Source: Oxynema aestuarii AP17
GTDB lineage: Bacteria > Cyanobacteriota > Cyanobacteriia > Cyanobacteriales > Laspinemataceae
Length of the DNA stretch: 64,000 nucleotides
Assembly: GCF_012295525.1 (NCBI RefSeq)
Contig: NZ_CP051167.1
Location: 4,075,501-4,139,500, forward strand
Reading direction: 5' to 3'
Shown one piece after another: positions 8,321 through 18,067 of the stretch (positions are counted from its first letter, which is position 1; each line of letters opens with the position of its first letter). A model generated the notes under the pieces. It was given only the letters and a program-made list of their open reading frames with translations. It ran no database searches and had not been told where the DNA came from. The position numbers and the translations under genes were made by a program.

Positions 8321-9340
8321 ATGGACGCTTCCCTCTTTGCCTCGGTACCAGGTGACTCGACCCAGCCCAACGATCGCGCGATCGAGATTTCCGTCGTCGT
8401 TCCCATTTATAACGAAGTCGAAAGTCTGCCTCACCTGATCGAGGCGATCGCTTCCGTAATGCAAGCCAACCCCCACTCTTACGAAATCATCTGCGTCGAT
8501 GACGGATCTCAAGACGGATCGGCCCAATGGCTCAAACAGACGGCCCGAGAGCGTCAAGACCTCAAAGTCATTATTCTGCGCCGCAATTACGGTCAAACCC
8601 CCGCAATGGCCGCCGGGTTTAACTACGCGCGCGGTCGCGTTATCGTGACGATGGACGGCGATTTACAAAACGATCCGGCAGATATCCCCTTGCTCGTCAA
8701 CAAACTCGCCGAAGATTACGATTTAGTCAGTGGATGGCGCAAACATCGACAAGACGACCGACTCACCCGCCTACTTCCGTCTAAAATTGCCAACTGGATT
8801 ATCGGACGGGTCACGGGAGTGCGCCTGCACGATTACGGCTGTTCTCTGAAAGCCTATCGCTGCGAACTGGTCGCGGATATGAAACTCTACGGCGAACTGC
8901 ACCGCTTTTTACCCGCTTTGGCGTTTATTGAAGGGGCTCGGATCGCCGAGCTTCCGGTCAGACACCACCCCCGCAAATTTGGCTACAGTAAGTACGGTTT
9001 GGGGCGCACCTTGCGGGTGGTGATGGATTTGCTGACGATCTCCTTTATGAAGAAATTTCTGACCCGTCCCATGCACGTGTTTGGGGTGTTCGGGGTTATC
9101 TCGATCGCCTTGGGCACGGCGATCGGTCTTCACCTGACCTTTATTAAACTTGTTTTTAATCAGAGTATCGGCGATCGCCCCTTACTGTTGCTCGCTCTCT
9201 TATTACTGCTGGCGGGGGTGCAACTGTTTTGTTTTGGCTTACTTGCCGAATTGTTGATGCGAACCTATCACGAGTCTCAAAACCGCCCCATCTACCGGGT
9301 TCGCGAAGTGATCGGCGGTTGTGCTTCCGAATCCGAGTAA
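8321..9340 (+). CDS. GT2 glycosyltransferase, DPM/GtrB type with two C-terminal TM helices
   Basis: 339 residues from ATG 8321. An in-frame extension back to 8054 exists, but its sequence is HIP1-type noise and the homologous fold starts only here. The GT-A domain begins ISVVVPIYNEVESLPHL, with IICVDDGSQDGS and the metal-binding TMDGDLQNDP; KFGYSKYG and the following helix are typical of polyprenyl-phosphate glycosyltransferases (GtrB, ArnC, DPM1). Two hydrophobic spans near residues 245-270 and 280-305 anchor it in the membrane. It probably transfers glucose, mannose or a modified sugar to undecaprenyl phosphate. The MFS gene follows 147 bp later on the same strand. Confidence 0.85.
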   Translation: MDASLFASVPGDSTQPNDRAIEISVVVPIYNEVESLPHLIEAIASVMQANPHSYEIICVDDGSQDGSAQWLKQTARERQDLKVIILRRNYGQTPAMAAGFNYARGRVIVTMDGDLQNDPADIPLLVNKLAEDYDLVSGWRKHRQDDRLTRLLPSKIANWIIGRVTGVRLHDYGCSLKAYRCELVADMKLYGELHRFLPALAFIEGARIAELPVRHHPRKFGYSKYGLGRTLRVVMDLLTISFMKKFLTRPMHVFGVFGVISIALGTAIGLHLTFIKLVFNQSIGDRPLLLLALLLLLAGVQLFCFGLLAELLMRTYHESQNRPIYRVREVIGGCASESE

Positions 9341-9487
9341 GGCAGCACTCCGACGGAGTCGCCCACGCGATCGCCCCCGTCGGGAGCTTAATATTGCGTT
9401 ACAAAACTGCGTGCGGCACACTAGAAACAGAGAGACGGACTGAATCGCGCCGTCTCGCCAGTCTTCTCAATCCAGGAGCCCACCGCT

Positions 9488-10738
9488 TTGAACGCTTTCC
9501 AGCAACTCGAACCGAACCGACGCAACAGCTTAACGATCTTATTTGGTTCCGGTTTGCTGTTTTGGGCGAGTATCGCTTCTTTGCTGCCGACCTTGCCGCT
9601 TTACGTCGAAGATCTCGGCGGGACCGAAGCGCAAATCGGCTTGGTGATGGGTGCCTTTGCCCTGGGCTTATTACCTTCCCGTCCTTGGTTGGGGCCGTTA
9701 GCGGACCGTCGCGGTCGCAAACTGGTCTTGTGGATCGGGGCCGCAGTGGTGGCGATCGCCCCGTTGGGGTATTTGGCGATCGAATCGATTCCCCTGTTGA
9801 TGGTCTTGCGCGCCTTCCACGGCATCAGCATCGCCGCCTTTAGCACCGGATATAGTGCTCTGGTGACCGATTTATCGCCGCCCCAGCGTCGCGGCGAACT
9901 GGTCGGCTACATGAGTTTGGTCAATCCCCTCGGGGTGGCGATCGGTCCGGCGATCGGGGGGTTTTTACAAGCGTCCCTCGGCTATACGCCCTTATTTTTG
10001 ATGTCTTTTGCCCTCGGATTCCTCAGTTGGCTGACTTTATTCGCCGTCGAGGAACCGCCGCGAGAGGTCGCCGAAAACAGGGGCGATCGCCTCAATTCGG
10101 AACGGTCGGAATCGTTTTGGCGGCTGTTAGCGAGTCCGCAAGTGCGCATTCCCAGCTTCGTGATGCTCACCGTCGGGTTAGTGTTCGGCACGATCGCCAC
10201 GTTTATCCCGCTTTATATTAAATCGGCCAAGATCGACTTAAATCCCGGCTTTTTCTACACGGCGGCGGCGATCGCCAGTTTTAGCCTGCGCCTGTTTATC
10301 GGACGCGCCTCGGACCGCTACGGACGGGGATTGTTCATTACGGGGGGGTTAATTTGTTATTTAGTCGCCATGCTGGGCTTGTGGCAGGCTCATTCGCCCA
10401 TAGATATTTTAGGGGCCGCCTTTGTCGAAGGCTGCGGCGCCGGAACCTTAATTCCGATGATGGTCGTCCTGATGGCCGATCGCTGCCAACCCCACCAACG
10501 CGGTCGTTTCTTCGCCCTATGTATTGGCGGTTTTGATTTGGGAATCGCCCTCGCCGGACCGATTCTCGGGGCGATCGCCCAAGATGTCGGCTATCGCAAT
10601 ATGTTTGGAATTGCTGCCTCGATGGCCGCGATCGCCTTGGTGACTTTTGTCACCCAATCGAGTCAAACGGTAAAACAGTCGGTTCGATTTGCCTTGGGGC
10701 GATCGGTCGATGTCTACGCGGTCAAAAACGGGTTGTAG
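9488..10738 (+). CDS. Major facilitator superfamily transporter
   Basis: 416 residues, TTG start at 9488. About twelve hydrophobic spans are visible. The MFS signature between helices 2 and 3 is GPLADRRGRKLVL, and a weaker repeat in the second half is GRASDRYGRGLF. The first span is LTILFGSGLLFWASIASLLP. The pattern is that of the DHA1-type drug/metabolite exporters common in cyanobacteria. The substrate is unknown. A cytoplasmic linker at ~190-215 separates the two six-helix bundles. A hairpin at 10798-10829 follows the stop codon. The TTG start keeps a short N-terminus as expected, and no better ATG lies upstream. Confidence 0.85.
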   Translation: MNAFQQLEPNRRNSLTILFGSGLLFWASIASLLPTLPLYVEDLGGTEAQIGLVMGAFALGLLPSRPWLGPLADRRGRKLVLWIGAAVVAIAPLGYLAIESIPLLMVLRAFHGISIAAFSTGYSALVTDLSPPQRRGELVGYMSLVNPLGVAIGPAIGGFLQASLGYTPLFLMSFALGFLSWLTLFAVEEPPREVAENRGDRLNSERSESFWRLLASPQVRIPSFVMLTVGLVFGTIATFIPLYIKSAKIDLNPGFFYTAAAIASFSLRLFIGRASDRYGRGLFITGGLICYLVAMLGLWQAHSPIDILGAAFVEGCGAGTLIPMMVVLMADRCQPHQRGRFFALCIGGFDLGIALAGPILGAIAQDVGYRNMFGIAASMAAIALVTFVTQSSQTVKQSVRFALGRSVDVYAVKNGL

Positions 10739-10797
10739 AACCGCTTGTAGAACCGCACGAGTCGGCGGGTTGTTTGCGGCGATCCTCCAAAAAACCA

Positions 10798-10829
10798 AAA
10801 AGGCCGAAGGCGTAAACCTTCGACCTTTT
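10798..10829. terminator. Hairpin between MFS gene and tRNA-Arg, probably bidirectional
   Basis: AAAAGG-C-CGAAGG, a six-base loop, then CCTTCG-A-CCTTTT form a 13-bp stem with one C-A mismatch. A-tract and T-tract flank it on both strands, so it can end the plus-strand transporter and the minus-strand tRNA transcript. Confidence 0.75.
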
Positions 10830-10850
10830 GTTTTAAACTTACAATGCTGA

Positions 10851-10924
10851 CGGGCTAGGAGGGATTCGAACCCCCGACACCGTGGTCCGTAGCCACGTGC
10901 TCTAGTCCACTGAGCTACAAGCCC
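10851..10924 (-). tRNA. tRNA-Arg (anticodon ACG)
   Basis: The minus-strand sequence folds as a full cloverleaf: acceptor GGGCTTG/CTAGCCC, D arm GCTC/GAGC, anticodon stem CGTGG/CCACG around loop CTACGGA (anticodon ACG, read as ICG), variable loop GTGTC, T arm GGGGG/CCCTC around TTCGAAT. The discriminator is G and CCA is not encoded. Position 6-67 is a U-U mismatch, unusual but isolated. A TATAGT-like -10 element lies upstream at 10935-10940 on the minus strand. It reads ICG and so serves CGU/CGC/CGA arginine codons. Confidence 0.95.
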
Positions 10925-10961
10925 TCGCGCAGAAACTATATTAACATACACTCCCCGGAAA

Positions 10962-11495
10962 ATGGCAAGCGATTTGGAAAATTTTTCGCAAAATTCTCAA
11001 AACCCAGACTCACTGAGCCATCTAGACGCTACCGGACAGGTGCAGATGGTGGATGTTTCCCAAAAACCGGCGAGCCGACGGGAGGCGATCGCCGCCGGAC
11101 GGGTACGGGTCAATCCAGAGACCTTTAGGGCGATCGAAGCGGGGAACGCCCCGAAAGGGGACGTGCTGACCACGGCGAAACTGGCGGGAATCATGGCGGC
11201 GAAACAGACCGCCCATCTGATCCCCCTGTGTCATCCGCTTCCCCTGCACAAAATCGAGGTGGAACTGAATCCGGATTCCCAACTGCCCGGATATCAAATT
11301 CGGGCGCGGGTGGTCACCCAAGCGGAAACGGGGGTCGAAATGGAGGCACTGACCGCCGTATCGGTAGCGGCTTTAACCTTGTACGATATGGCCAAAGCCC
11401 TAGACAAGGCGATCGCGATCGAATCGATTCGCCTGATTCGCAAAACCGGAGGCAAAAGCGGCGACTATGACGCCGAATCAACTCAACTGGATTAG
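10962..11495 (+). CDS. moaC: Cyclic pyranopterin monophosphate synthase MoaC
   Basis: 177 residues. MoaC converts the product of MoaA (3',8-cyclo-dihydro-GTP) to cyclic pyranopterin monophosphate, the first stable intermediate of molybdenum cofactor. Family motifs in order: MVDVSQK near residue 28, [46 protein letters not shown] and [14 protein letters not shown] at the C-terminus. These include the conserved Lys, His and Glu residues of the active site. A ~25-residue polar N-terminal extension precedes the core. The ATG at 10962 is 37 bp from the divergent tRNA gene. No other moa gene is in the window. Confidence 0.95.
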   Translation: MASDLENFSQNSQNPDSLSHLDATGQVQMVDVSQKPASRREAIAAGRVRVNPETFRAIEAGNAPKGDVLTTAKLAGIMAAKQTAHLIPLCHPLPLHKIEVELNPDSQLPGYQIRARVVTQAETGVEMEALTAVSVAALTLYDMAKALDKAIAIESIRLIRKTGGKSGDYDAESTQLD

Positions 11496-12022
11496 CGGGC
11501 TTTGGGACTCATATATTGTTTGAGAACATCTTGTCCTCGGCGCACTAACTTTTGGGAACCTTCCATCATCAGTAAATAGCCGCCTTGGCGTAAATGATGG
11601 TGGTAGACGCCAACCGTGCTGCCTTCGGTTAAAAAGCTCAACAAAGCGCCGAGGACGGCACCGAAAAACCCGCCGACGATCGCGCAGGCGGGAATCACCG
11701 AGAGTAAGTGGAGGGTGAGGGGATAGTCAAAGCCCCAATGCCAAACCGCCACCGCCAGCAGGGCGATCGCCGCCCCCGAGGTGCCGATACGGATGGCAAA
11801 TTGACGGGCTTTCGCGGTCGCCATCGGCCACGGTTCGAGCAAGCCGATCCGTTGCGGCGAACTGTAGCCTTCACCGACGATCGCCAAATGTTCGGGAGAA
11901 ATCCCGCAACTTTGCAGAACTCGGTAGGCTCGAAAGGCCGCCGTTTCGTCCGGGAGGGGGACGATCGCCAAATAACTATGGCGTTTGCGAGGATTGGAGG
12001 ACAGGAGGCGCGAACGAATCAC
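11492..12022 (-). CDS. Hypothetical membrane protein with glycine-zipper segments
   Basis: 176 residues. The N-terminal part (about 17-55: [21 protein letters not shown], then EHLAIVG) resembles the small alpha/beta domain of general-stress-protein 17M/DUF1269-type proteins. Two hydrophobic spans follow (about 82-102 and 108-140), the second rich in Gly ([18 protein letters not shown]), a glycine-zipper pattern. The soluble C-terminus may be cytoplasmic. It converges with moaC and overlaps its stop by 4 bp. The function is not known; a stress-related membrane protein is a guess from the fold. Confidence 0.7.
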   Translation of the reverse strand: MIRSRLLSSNPRKRHSYLAIVPLPDETAAFRAYRVLQSCGISPEHLAIVGEGYSSPQRIGLLEPWPMATAKARQFAIRIGTSGAAIALLAVAVWHWGFDYPLTLHLLSVIPACAIVGGFFGAVLGALLSFLTEGSTVGVYHHHLRQGGYLLMMEGSQKLVRRGQDVLKQYMSPKAR

Positions 12023-12223
12023 AAAACTTTCCGGGTGTGCGGATAAACAATCTCTGTTTGCATTCTATCGTTACTTTCCTTTTAATTGCCGAGGGGCTTG
12101 GAGTCGCTCTAAGTCCCCCGCTATAATCTGCGAATCGACCCTCGAAGGATGTCACAATGGGGAAAGTCCAATACCGAGCTATTTCGGTTTCCTCTGTTTT
12201 CCTTCGTTCGAGAGTAGAAATCT

Positions 12224-12475
12224 ATGCCACCGCGTTGGCCCCGCAAACCCGACCGCAACGATCCGGCGTACCGCAAACTAGACGATCGCATGAATTTTGC
12301 CGTTCACGTCGCCATTTTTGCCGCGTCCAATTCCGGAATCTGGTTTTTGAGAACCCTCCAGCACGCCGATTGGACCTGGACCGTTTGGTTGACCCTCGTT
12401 TGGTTGTCCGTCGCGATCGCCCATGGGGTTTATATTTTTGCGATCGCCGATTACTCTTATAAAACTCATGGCTAA
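12224..12475 (+). CDS. Small 2TM-domain membrane protein
   Basis: 83 residues. A charged N-terminus with DPAYRKLDDRMNFAVHV is followed by two hydrophobic spans (about 28-46 and 52-72), the pattern of small cyanobacterial 2TM-domain proteins. The function is unknown. Its stop overlaps the start of the next gene by 8 bp (ATG at 12468), so the two are probably translated as a pair. Confidence 0.75.
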   Translation: MPPRWPRKPDRNDPAYRKLDDRMNFAVHVAIFAASNSGIWFLRTLQHADWTWTVWLTLVWLSVAIAHGVYIFAIADYSYKTHG

Positions 12476-12770
12476 TCACACTGAAGACATCGAAACCCTC
12501 GCGGCTGAAATTGCCGATAAGGTCTACATCGACGTTGCCAAATGGCACCTGCGACTCGATGACGCTCACCTCCACCTGCCCCTCGCCGAACGGCTGTATC
12601 CCTTACTCGAAGACAATGCCCTCGACGAAAATCGCGTCGTCGAGATCCTCGGGAGCATTCCGGTGAAAGTCGGCGGCGGTCGTCGGGAACTGCCCCTGGT
12701 CGAACTGCTGCCGATGCAATGTCAAGTTCAATTAATGGACATCCTCGAAGAATTCCAACGCCGATTGTAA
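12468..12770 (+). CDS. DUF3181-like conserved cyanobacterial protein
   Basis: 100 residues from ATG 12468; a longer frame starts at 12423 inside the upstream gene but lacks a ribosome site and homology-like sequence. The protein is acidic, soluble and mostly helical, with EIADKVYIDVAKWHLRLDDA near the N-terminus and a QVQLMDILEEFQRRL helix at the end. I recognise it as the DUF3181 type found across cyanobacteria; no biochemical role is known. The 8-bp overlap with the 2TM gene suggests a shared function. Confidence 0.75.
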   Translation: MANHTEDIETLAAEIADKVYIDVAKWHLRLDDAHLHLPLAERLYPLLEDNALDENRVVEILGSIPVKVGGGRRELPLVELLPMQCQVQLMDILEEFQRRL

Positions 12771-12888
12771 GGGTGGCAGACCTTCCGGCGATCGCCCCCG
12801 GATCGTCACGCCAGCGAGACCCGGCGCGATCGCCTCAGAGCACCCCCGGCTGCAATGAGATCGTTTTGTTACCTGGGAGGACGGCCCG

Positions 12889-13395
12889 TTGACCCCAACC
12901 GAGAAGCGCATTTATCTCATCCGCCACGGCATCGCCGCCGACCGTGCCGATTACGAGCGCGACGCCGACCGTCCCCTCACCGAAGAGGGGTTTCGCAAAA
13001 CCCGCCAGATCGCCCGCCGTCTGGAGCAACTCGGCCTTCATTTCGATCGCCTGCTGACCAGTCCCCTCACCCGCGCCCGACAAACGGCTGAAATCCTGCA
13101 AGAGCAGGGATTGAGCGACACCCTCGAAGAATATCCCCACCTCAAACCCGCCGGGAATTTCCAGCAGTGGTTGCACTGGTACCGAGACTGGCAGCCCTCG
13201 GCGGAAACTCACTTGGCCCTAGTCGGACACGAACCCGATTTAGGACATTGGGCCGAACAGTTGGTGTTTGGCGACATCGGCGATCGCCTGGCGATCAAAA
13301 AAGCCGGGATCGTCGGTTTGATCTTGCCGAGAACGGGATCCCCCGTCGGCAAGAGCGTGTTATTTTGGCTGACCCCGCCCAAACTGTTGCTGTAA
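12889..13395 (+). CDS. sixA: Phosphohistidine phosphatase SixA
   Basis: 168 residues. The histidine phosphatase signature RHG occurs at residues 11-13 (YLIRHGIAAD), followed by SPLTRARQTAEIL, and the second catalytic His in LVGHEPDLG. Length and order match SixA, which removes phosphate from phosphohistidine on histidine kinase or PTS HPr-like proteins. The start is TTG at 12889, supported by GGGAGG at 12875-12880 with a suitable spacer; no ATG is in a better position. A second copy of the phosphatase domain is absent. The window has two large hybrid histidine kinases, but a link to them is only conjecture. Confidence 0.9.
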   Translation: MTPTEKRIYLIRHGIAADRADYERDADRPLTEEGFRKTRQIARRLEQLGLHFDRLLTSPLTRARQTAEILQEQGLSDTLEEYPHLKPAGNFQQWLHWYRDWQPSAETHLALVGHEPDLGHWAEQLVFGDIGDRLAIKKAGIVGLILPRTGSPVGKSVLFWLTPPKLLL

Positions 13396-13558
13396 GTTCC
13401 GGGCGATCGCCTCCCCACCGTTCCAGTCGCCGATTCCTCGACCAAGCTCCTCTCGAACTTTAATCTCGATCGCGCGATTGATTGTAAAAAGACCAACACA
13501 ACGAAAGTTTCTGGTAAGTTAACTTGATGTTATTTAGCGTAAGCACAGGGTAAAACTT

Positions 13559-14719
13559 ATGACCGTTGCGGGCGATTTGAAAACAACAGGGTTTGAATTT
13601 AAGCCGGGTTTAGAAGGGGTTCCTGCTACCCTCTCCAGCATTAGTTATGTAGACGGCAAAAACGGCATCTTGGAATATCGCGGGATTCCCATCGGCGAAC
13701 TCGCCACCCAAGCCAGCTTTCTAGAAACCTCCTATTTATTGATTTGGGGAGAACTGCCGACCCGCGAAGAACTCGATGCCTTCGAGCATGAAATCCGCTA
13801 TCACCGCCGGATCAAATACCGAATTCGGGACATGATGAAATGTTTTCCCGAAAGCGGTCACCCAATGGACGCCTTGCAAGCCTCCGCAGCCGCCTTGGGT
13901 CTGTTTTATTCCCGTCGGGCTTTAGACGATCCCGCTTACATCCGCGCCGCCGTCGTGCGTTTGTTGGCGAAAATTCCGACGATGGTCGCCGCCTTCCAAA
14001 TGATGCGTAAAGGGAACGACCCGATTACCCCGTGCGACGATTTGGATTACTCGGCGAACTTCCTGTACATGCTCACCGAGCGCGAACCGGATCCCTTAGC
14101 CGCCAAGGTTTTCGATGCTTGTTTGACCTTGCACGCCGAGCATACGATCAACGCCTCGACGTTTTCGGCACGGGTGACGGCGTCCACCCTCACCGACCCT
14201 TATGCAGTGGTGGCTTCAGCCGTAGGCACCCTCGCCGGACCGTTGCATGGCGGGGCGAATGAAGAAGTGTTAGAAATGCTCGAAAATATCGGATCCGTGG
14301 ACAACGTGCGTGCTTATGTGGAGCATTGCATTCAAACGAAATCGAAAATTATGGGGTTCGGACACCGGGTTTATAAAGTGAAAGATCCGCGCGCCGATAT
14401 TTTGCAAAACTTGGCCGAACAGTTGTTCGAGAGTACCGGACGCGACGATTATTACGATATCGCGATCGAGTTGGAGCGCGTGGTCGAGGAAAAACTCGGT
14501 CACAAGGGGATTTACGCCAACGTCGATTTTTATTCCGGTTTGGTTTACCGCAAGTTGGGCATTCCCAACGACTTGTTCACGCCCATTTTCGCGATCGCCC
14601 GCGTCGCCGGATGGCTCGCTCACTGGAAAGAACAACTCGCCGAAAACCGGATTTATCGACCGACTCAGATTTATACCGGATCCCACAGCGCCCCCTTCGT
14701 CGCGATCGCCGAACGCTAG
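13559..14719 (+). CDS. gltA: Citrate synthase
   Basis: 386 residues, typical of the short type II/methylcitrate-like citrate synthases of cyanobacteria. Landmarks in order: GLEGVPATLSSISYVDG, ILEYRGIPIGELA, HPMDALQAS, LHAEHTINASTF (catalytic His), GPLHGGANEEV (second His), GFGHRVYKVKDPRA (His and the Arg region for oxaloacetate) and VDFYSGLVYRKLGIP (catalytic Asp). It condenses acetyl-CoA with oxaloacetate at the entry to the incomplete or branched cyanobacterial TCA cycle. A strong inverted repeat at 14765-14803 lies just after the gene. Confusion with 2-methylcitrate synthase is possible from sequence alone but unlikely in this setting. Confidence 0.95.
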   Translation: MTVAGDLKTTGFEFKPGLEGVPATLSSISYVDGKNGILEYRGIPIGELATQASFLETSYLLIWGELPTREELDAFEHEIRYHRRIKYRIRDMMKCFPESGHPMDALQASAAALGLFYSRRALDDPAYIRAAVVRLLAKIPTMVAAFQMMRKGNDPITPCDDLDYSANFLYMLTEREPDPLAAKVFDACLTLHAEHTINASTFSARVTASTLTDPYAVVASAVGTLAGPLHGGANEEVLEMLENIGSVDNVRAYVEHCIQTKSKIMGFGHRVYKVKDPRADILQNLAEQLFESTGRDDYYDIAIELERVVEEKLGHKGIYANVDFYSGLVYRKLGIPNDLFTPIFAIARVAGWLAHWKEQLAENRIYRPTQIYTGSHSAPFVAIAER

Positions 14720-15076
14720 CGGTCGAGTCGGTGGCAGATGCCCACACCTGTAGGTCGAGATCGAGCGCGATCGCCTCTCCGGTCGAAAGAGGGGCGATCG
14801 CGCCGTAGTTTATGGCGCCGATAAAAAGAAATAATCCGCCAATTTCAAGCGGTTTTAGCCCCGCGTGTTTAACGGGGAAACGTGAAAACGTAAAATAAAA
14901 CAGGCCGCCCCCTCCAGTGGCGATCCCCCGGGGGAAATCGGCGCGCGATCGCCGAAACTTAACCCCTTCTAACACCGCTCGATCCCCCTTACCCCTCTAG
15001 AATTGCCGCCCCCATCGGGCGTTATACTGGATACTCAGTCACCGTCGTAAAAAATCTTCATAATCTAAAGTGAAGC
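14720..15076. other. Intergenic region between gltA and ndhA
   Basis: 357 bp, no credible gene. It contains the inverted repeat listed at 14765-14803 and an AT-rich segment before ndhA with an ATCTAAAG word about 10 bp before the start. The ndhAIGE promoter should lie here. Confidence 0.6.
14765..14803. terminator. HIP1-based hairpin after gltA, candidate terminator
   Basis: GCGCGATCGCC at 14765-14775 and its exact complement at 14793-14803 extend through a few more pairs (one G-T) to a ~15-bp stem with a ~9-base loop. No T-tract follows, and both arms contain HIP1 words, so the palindrome may reflect HIP1 abundance and not termination. Confidence 0.4.
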
Positions 15077-16195
15077 ATGAACCCAGGAATTGACCTACAA
15101 GGAAGTTTTATACAAATCCTCACGGATTTGGGCATTCCGGCTGGTCTGGCCAAAGCCATTTGGATGCCTTTACCGATGTTACTCATGCTCGCGGTGGCCA
15201 CCGTGGGCGTCTTGGTCGGCGTCTGGCTGGAACGTAAAATTTCTGCCGCCGCCCAACAACGGATCGGGCCGGAATATATCGGACCGTTGGGCATTCTCGC
15301 CCCGGCTGCCGACGGCTTGAAACTGATCTTCAAAGAAGATATCGTCCCGGCCCAATCCGATCCGATCCTGTTTACCCTCGGGCCGATTCTCGTCGTGCTT
15401 CCCGTGTTCTTGTCCTACCTGATCGTCCCCTTCGGACAGCACTTACTGATTACCGATTTGGGAATTGCGATCTTCTTGTGGATTGCCCTGTCGAGCATCC
15501 AACCGATCGGACTGCTGATGGCCGGGTATTCCTCCAACAACAAGTATTCCCTGCTCGGGGGCTTGCGTGCTGCGGCCCAGTCGATCAGCTACGAAATTCC
15601 CCTGGCTTTGAGCGTCTTGGCGATCGCCATGATGTCCAACAGCCTCAGCACCGTCGATATCGTCCAACAACAATCCAGCTACGGGATCCTCGGCTGGAAT
15701 ATCTGGCGCCAACCCGCCGGATTCGTCATCTTCTGGATCGCGGCCCTCGCCGAATGCGAACGCCTCCCCTTTGACTTACCCGAAGCCGAAGAAGAACTCG
15801 TCGCCGGATACCAAACCGAATATTCCGGCATGAGATTCGGGCTGTTCTACGTCGGCTCCTACGTCAACCTGATGCTGTCCGCCTTGCTCGTCTCCGTCCT
15901 CTACCTCGGCGGTTGGGAATTCCCCATCCCCGTCGAAACCCTCGCCGGATGGTTCGGTGTCAGCGAAACCGCTCCCTGGTTCCAGGTTCTCGCCGGAGTG
16001 CTCGGCATCGTCATGACCCTGGTCAAAGCTTACTTATTCGTGTTCGTGGCCATTCTGCTCCGGTGGACCGTGCCGCGCGTTCGCATCGACCAGTTACTCG
16101 ACCTCGGTTGGAAATTTCTCTTACCCGTTGCCCTCGTCAACTTGCTACTGACCGCCGCCTTAAAACTGGCGTTTCCAGTTGCCTTTGGGGGCTAG
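15077..16195 (+). CDS. ndhA: NDH-1 subunit 1 (NdhA)
   Basis: 372 residues with eight or so membrane spans. NDH-1 subunit 1 signatures are seen: [37 protein letters not shown], the loop [30 protein letters not shown] with its conserved acidic residues for quinone entry, and the C-terminal [15 protein letters not shown]. It belongs to the membrane arm at the junction with the hydrophilic arm in the thylakoid NDH-1 complex, which takes electrons from ferredoxin for respiration and cyclic electron flow. It begins the ndhA-I-G-E cluster, the standard cyanobacterial order, with ndhI 115 bp downstream. Confidence 0.97.
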   Translation: MNPGIDLQGSFIQILTDLGIPAGLAKAIWMPLPMLLMLAVATVGVLVGVWLERKISAAAQQRIGPEYIGPLGILAPAADGLKLIFKEDIVPAQSDPILFTLGPILVVLPVFLSYLIVPFGQHLLITDLGIAIFLWIALSSIQPIGLLMAGYSSNNKYSLLGGLRAAAQSISYEIPLALSVLAIAMMSNSLSTVDIVQQQSSYGILGWNIWRQPAGFVIFWIAALAECERLPFDLPEAEEELVAGYQTEYSGMRFGLFYVGSYVNLMLSALLVSVLYLGGWEFPIPVETLAGWFGVSETAPWFQVLAGVLGIVMTLVKAYLFVFVAILLRWTVPRVRIDQLLDLGWKFLLPVALVNLLLTAALKLAFPVAFGG

Positions 16196-16310
16196 TCCGC
16201 CGTCGTGACCGCGCGATGTTTTTGGGTTGGCGATCGCCCCAACCCCCTCGGGCCATTCCCCACCAACGCCAGCCCAACCTCTCGCCTCAACTAGTCATCA
16301 GGAGAACCTC

Positions 16311-16934
16311 ATGCTGAATTTTCTCAGTAAAGTCGGCGATTACGCGAAAGAAACCTTACAAGCCGCCAAATACATCGGTCAAGGACTCTCGGTCACCTTC
16401 GACCACATGAGTCGCCGACCGATTACCGTCCAATATCCTTACGAAAAACTGATCCCCTCCGAACGCTTCCGGGGACGCATTCACTTTGAATTTGATAAGT
16501 GCATCTCCTGCGAAGTCTGCGTTAGAGTCTGCCCGATCAACTTGCCCGTCGTCGATTGGGAATTCAATAAAGAAACCAAAAAGAAAAACCTCAAGCACTA
16601 CAGCATCGACTTCGGCGTGTGCATCTTCTGCGCTAACTGCGTGGAATACTGCCCCACCAACTGCCTCTCCGTTACCGAAGAATACGAACTCGCGGCTTAC
16701 GATCGCCACGAACTCAACTTCGATAACGTCGCCATGGGCCGCCTTCCCTACAAAGTCACCGACGATCCGATGGTCTCGCCCATGCGCGAACTCGCCTACC
16801 TGCCCAAAGGCGTCGTCGATCCCCACGTGGTACCCCATACCGCGCCGCGTGCGGGCAAACATCCCGAAGACATTCTTCAAGAATTAGAGAAACAAGCCGA
16901 ACGCCAAACCCCGGAAGCCAGTTCCAAAAACTAA
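16311..16934 (+). CDS. ndhI: NDH-1 subunit I, ferredoxin-like iron-sulfur protein (NdhI)
   Basis: 207 residues from ATG 16311, preceded by AGGAGA at 16300-16305; an earlier in-frame start (16227) is rejected because it falls in GC-rich linker with no ribosome site. Two 4Fe-4S motifs, [12 protein letters not shown] and [12 protein letters not shown] (about residues 64-75 and 103-114), relay electrons from ferredoxin to plastoquinone. The N-terminal amphipathic helix ([21 protein letters not shown]) and [19 protein letters not shown] are family features. The polar C-terminal tail is usual for cyanobacteria. Co-transcribed with ndhA, ndhG and ndhE. Confidence 0.97.
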   Translation: MLNFLSKVGDYAKETLQAAKYIGQGLSVTFDHMSRRPITVQYPYEKLIPSERFRGRIHFEFDKCISCEVCVRVCPINLPVVDWEFNKETKKKNLKHYSIDFGVCIFCANCVEYCPTNCLSVTEEYELAAYDRHELNFDNVAMGRLPYKVTDDPMVSPMRELAYLPKGVVDPHVVPHTAPRAGKHPEDILQELEKQAERQTPEASSKN

Positions 16935-17010
16935 CCCCCTCCAGCGATCGGGCCGTTGTTGAGTTCCCTTTCGATTTCTCTATTTGTGACCACAAACAAA
17001 GGATACGACC

Positions 17011-17631
17011 GTGAATTTAGCCGAAGGCATTCAGATTATTTCATTCGGGATTTTGAGCGTCGCGCTCATCGGTGCCGCACTAGGGGTGGTACTGTTTAGC
17101 AACATCGTCTACTCGGCCTTTTTACTCGGTGGCGTCTTTATCAGCATGGCCGGGATGTATCTATTGCTCAATGCCGATTTCGTCGCCGCCGCCCAAGTGC
17201 TGATCTACGTCGGCGCCGTCAACGTCCTGATTTTGTTCGCGATCATGTTGGTGAACAAACGGGAAGATTTCGTCGAGATGCCGAATGCCTGGATCCGCAA
17301 AGGGGCAACCGCTTTGGTGTCTTTGGGCTTATTCGCCTTGCTAACCACGATGGTCTTCTCCATCCCCTGGGAAGTGTCTGCCGTAGCGACTCAAGCGAAT
17401 GGCTCGATTGTGACCATTGGCGAGCATTTCTTCTCGGACTTCTTACTGCCATTTGAGTTAGCTTCCGTCCTCTTGCTCATGGCGATGGTCGGCGCAATTA
17501 TTTTGGCCCGCCGCGACCTGCTCCCCGACGAGAGTTCGACCCCGAGCGAACAACGGCTGATGTTCGAACAACTGCCCGAACGTCCTCGCGAACCCGTCGG
17601 CTCCCTCCAAGGCAGTGCGCGAGATCGGTAA
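17011..17631 (+). CDS. ndhG: NDH-1 subunit 6 (NdhG)
   Basis: 206 residues, GTG start at 17011. Five hydrophobic spans are visible, beginning [20 protein letters not shown], then [43 protein letters not shown] (the conserved pi-bulge helix of this subunit) and two more towards residue 165. A soluble C-terminal tail follows. It lies in the NDH-1 membrane arm. 76 bp separate it from ndhI and 71 bp from ndhE. Confidence 0.95.
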   Translation: MNLAEGIQIISFGILSVALIGAALGVVLFSNIVYSAFLLGGVFISMAGMYLLLNADFVAAAQVLIYVGAVNVLILFAIMLVNKREDFVEMPNAWIRKGATALVSLGLFALLTTMVFSIPWEVSAVATQANGSIVTIGEHFFSDFLLPFELASVLLLMAMVGAIILARRDLLPDESSTPSEQRLMFEQLPERPREPVGSLQGSARDR

Positions 17632-17702
17632 GATCCGACGATCTGGCTGGCTCTGCGTGTTTTTCTTGCAAACGTTCACCTAATTTACAAAAGTTCAAGC
17701 AG

Positions 17703-18008
17703 ATGCAACTGCAATATTTTTTAGTGCTGGCTGCCGCTTTGTTCTGCATCGGCATCTACGGATTGATTACCAGCCGCAACGCGGTGCGGGTGTTGATGTC
17801 GATCGAACTGCTGCTCAATGCGGTCAATCTCAATTTGATGGCCTTTTCTAATTTTCTCGATTCCAGTGAGATTAAAGGTCAGGTATTTGGTGTCTTTGTG
17901 ATTACCGTAGCGGCTGCCGAAGCGGCAGTGGGACTGGCGATCGTTTTAGCGATCTACCGCAACCGCGATACGGTGGATATGGAGCAGTTTAACCTGCTCA
18001 AGTGGTAG
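17703..18008 (+). CDS. ndhE: NDH-1 subunit 4L (NdhE)
   Basis: 101 residues, three membrane spans: [43 protein letters not shown] with the conserved Glu of the proton path, and [25 protein letters not shown] with its conserved Glu. Length and sequence are those of cyanobacterial NdhE. It is the last gene of the cluster, and a strong terminator-like hairpin follows at 18068-18102. Confidence 0.97.
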   Translation: MQLQYFLVLAAALFCIGIYGLITSRNAVRVLMSIELLLNAVNLNLMAFSNFLDSSEIKGQVFGVFVITVAAAEAAVGLAIVLAIYRNRDTVDMEQFNLLKW

Positions 18009-18067
18009 GCCAAACCACCGCAAGTTCTAGGATTCGGGTCGAGACTGTACCGAGTTCGCCGAACATC

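Noticed and set aside
10517..10951. 144-residue minus-strand frame across the MFS end and tRNA
   Set aside because: It covers the tRNA, the terminator and the antisense of a clear transporter.
14765..14803. Riboswitch or RNA gene after gltA
   Set aside because: Only a HIP1-containing hairpin is seen; no conserved riboswitch core was recognised.
16356..16880. 174-residue minus-strand frame inside ndhI
   Set aside because: Antisense shadow of a gene with two intact 4Fe-4S motifs.
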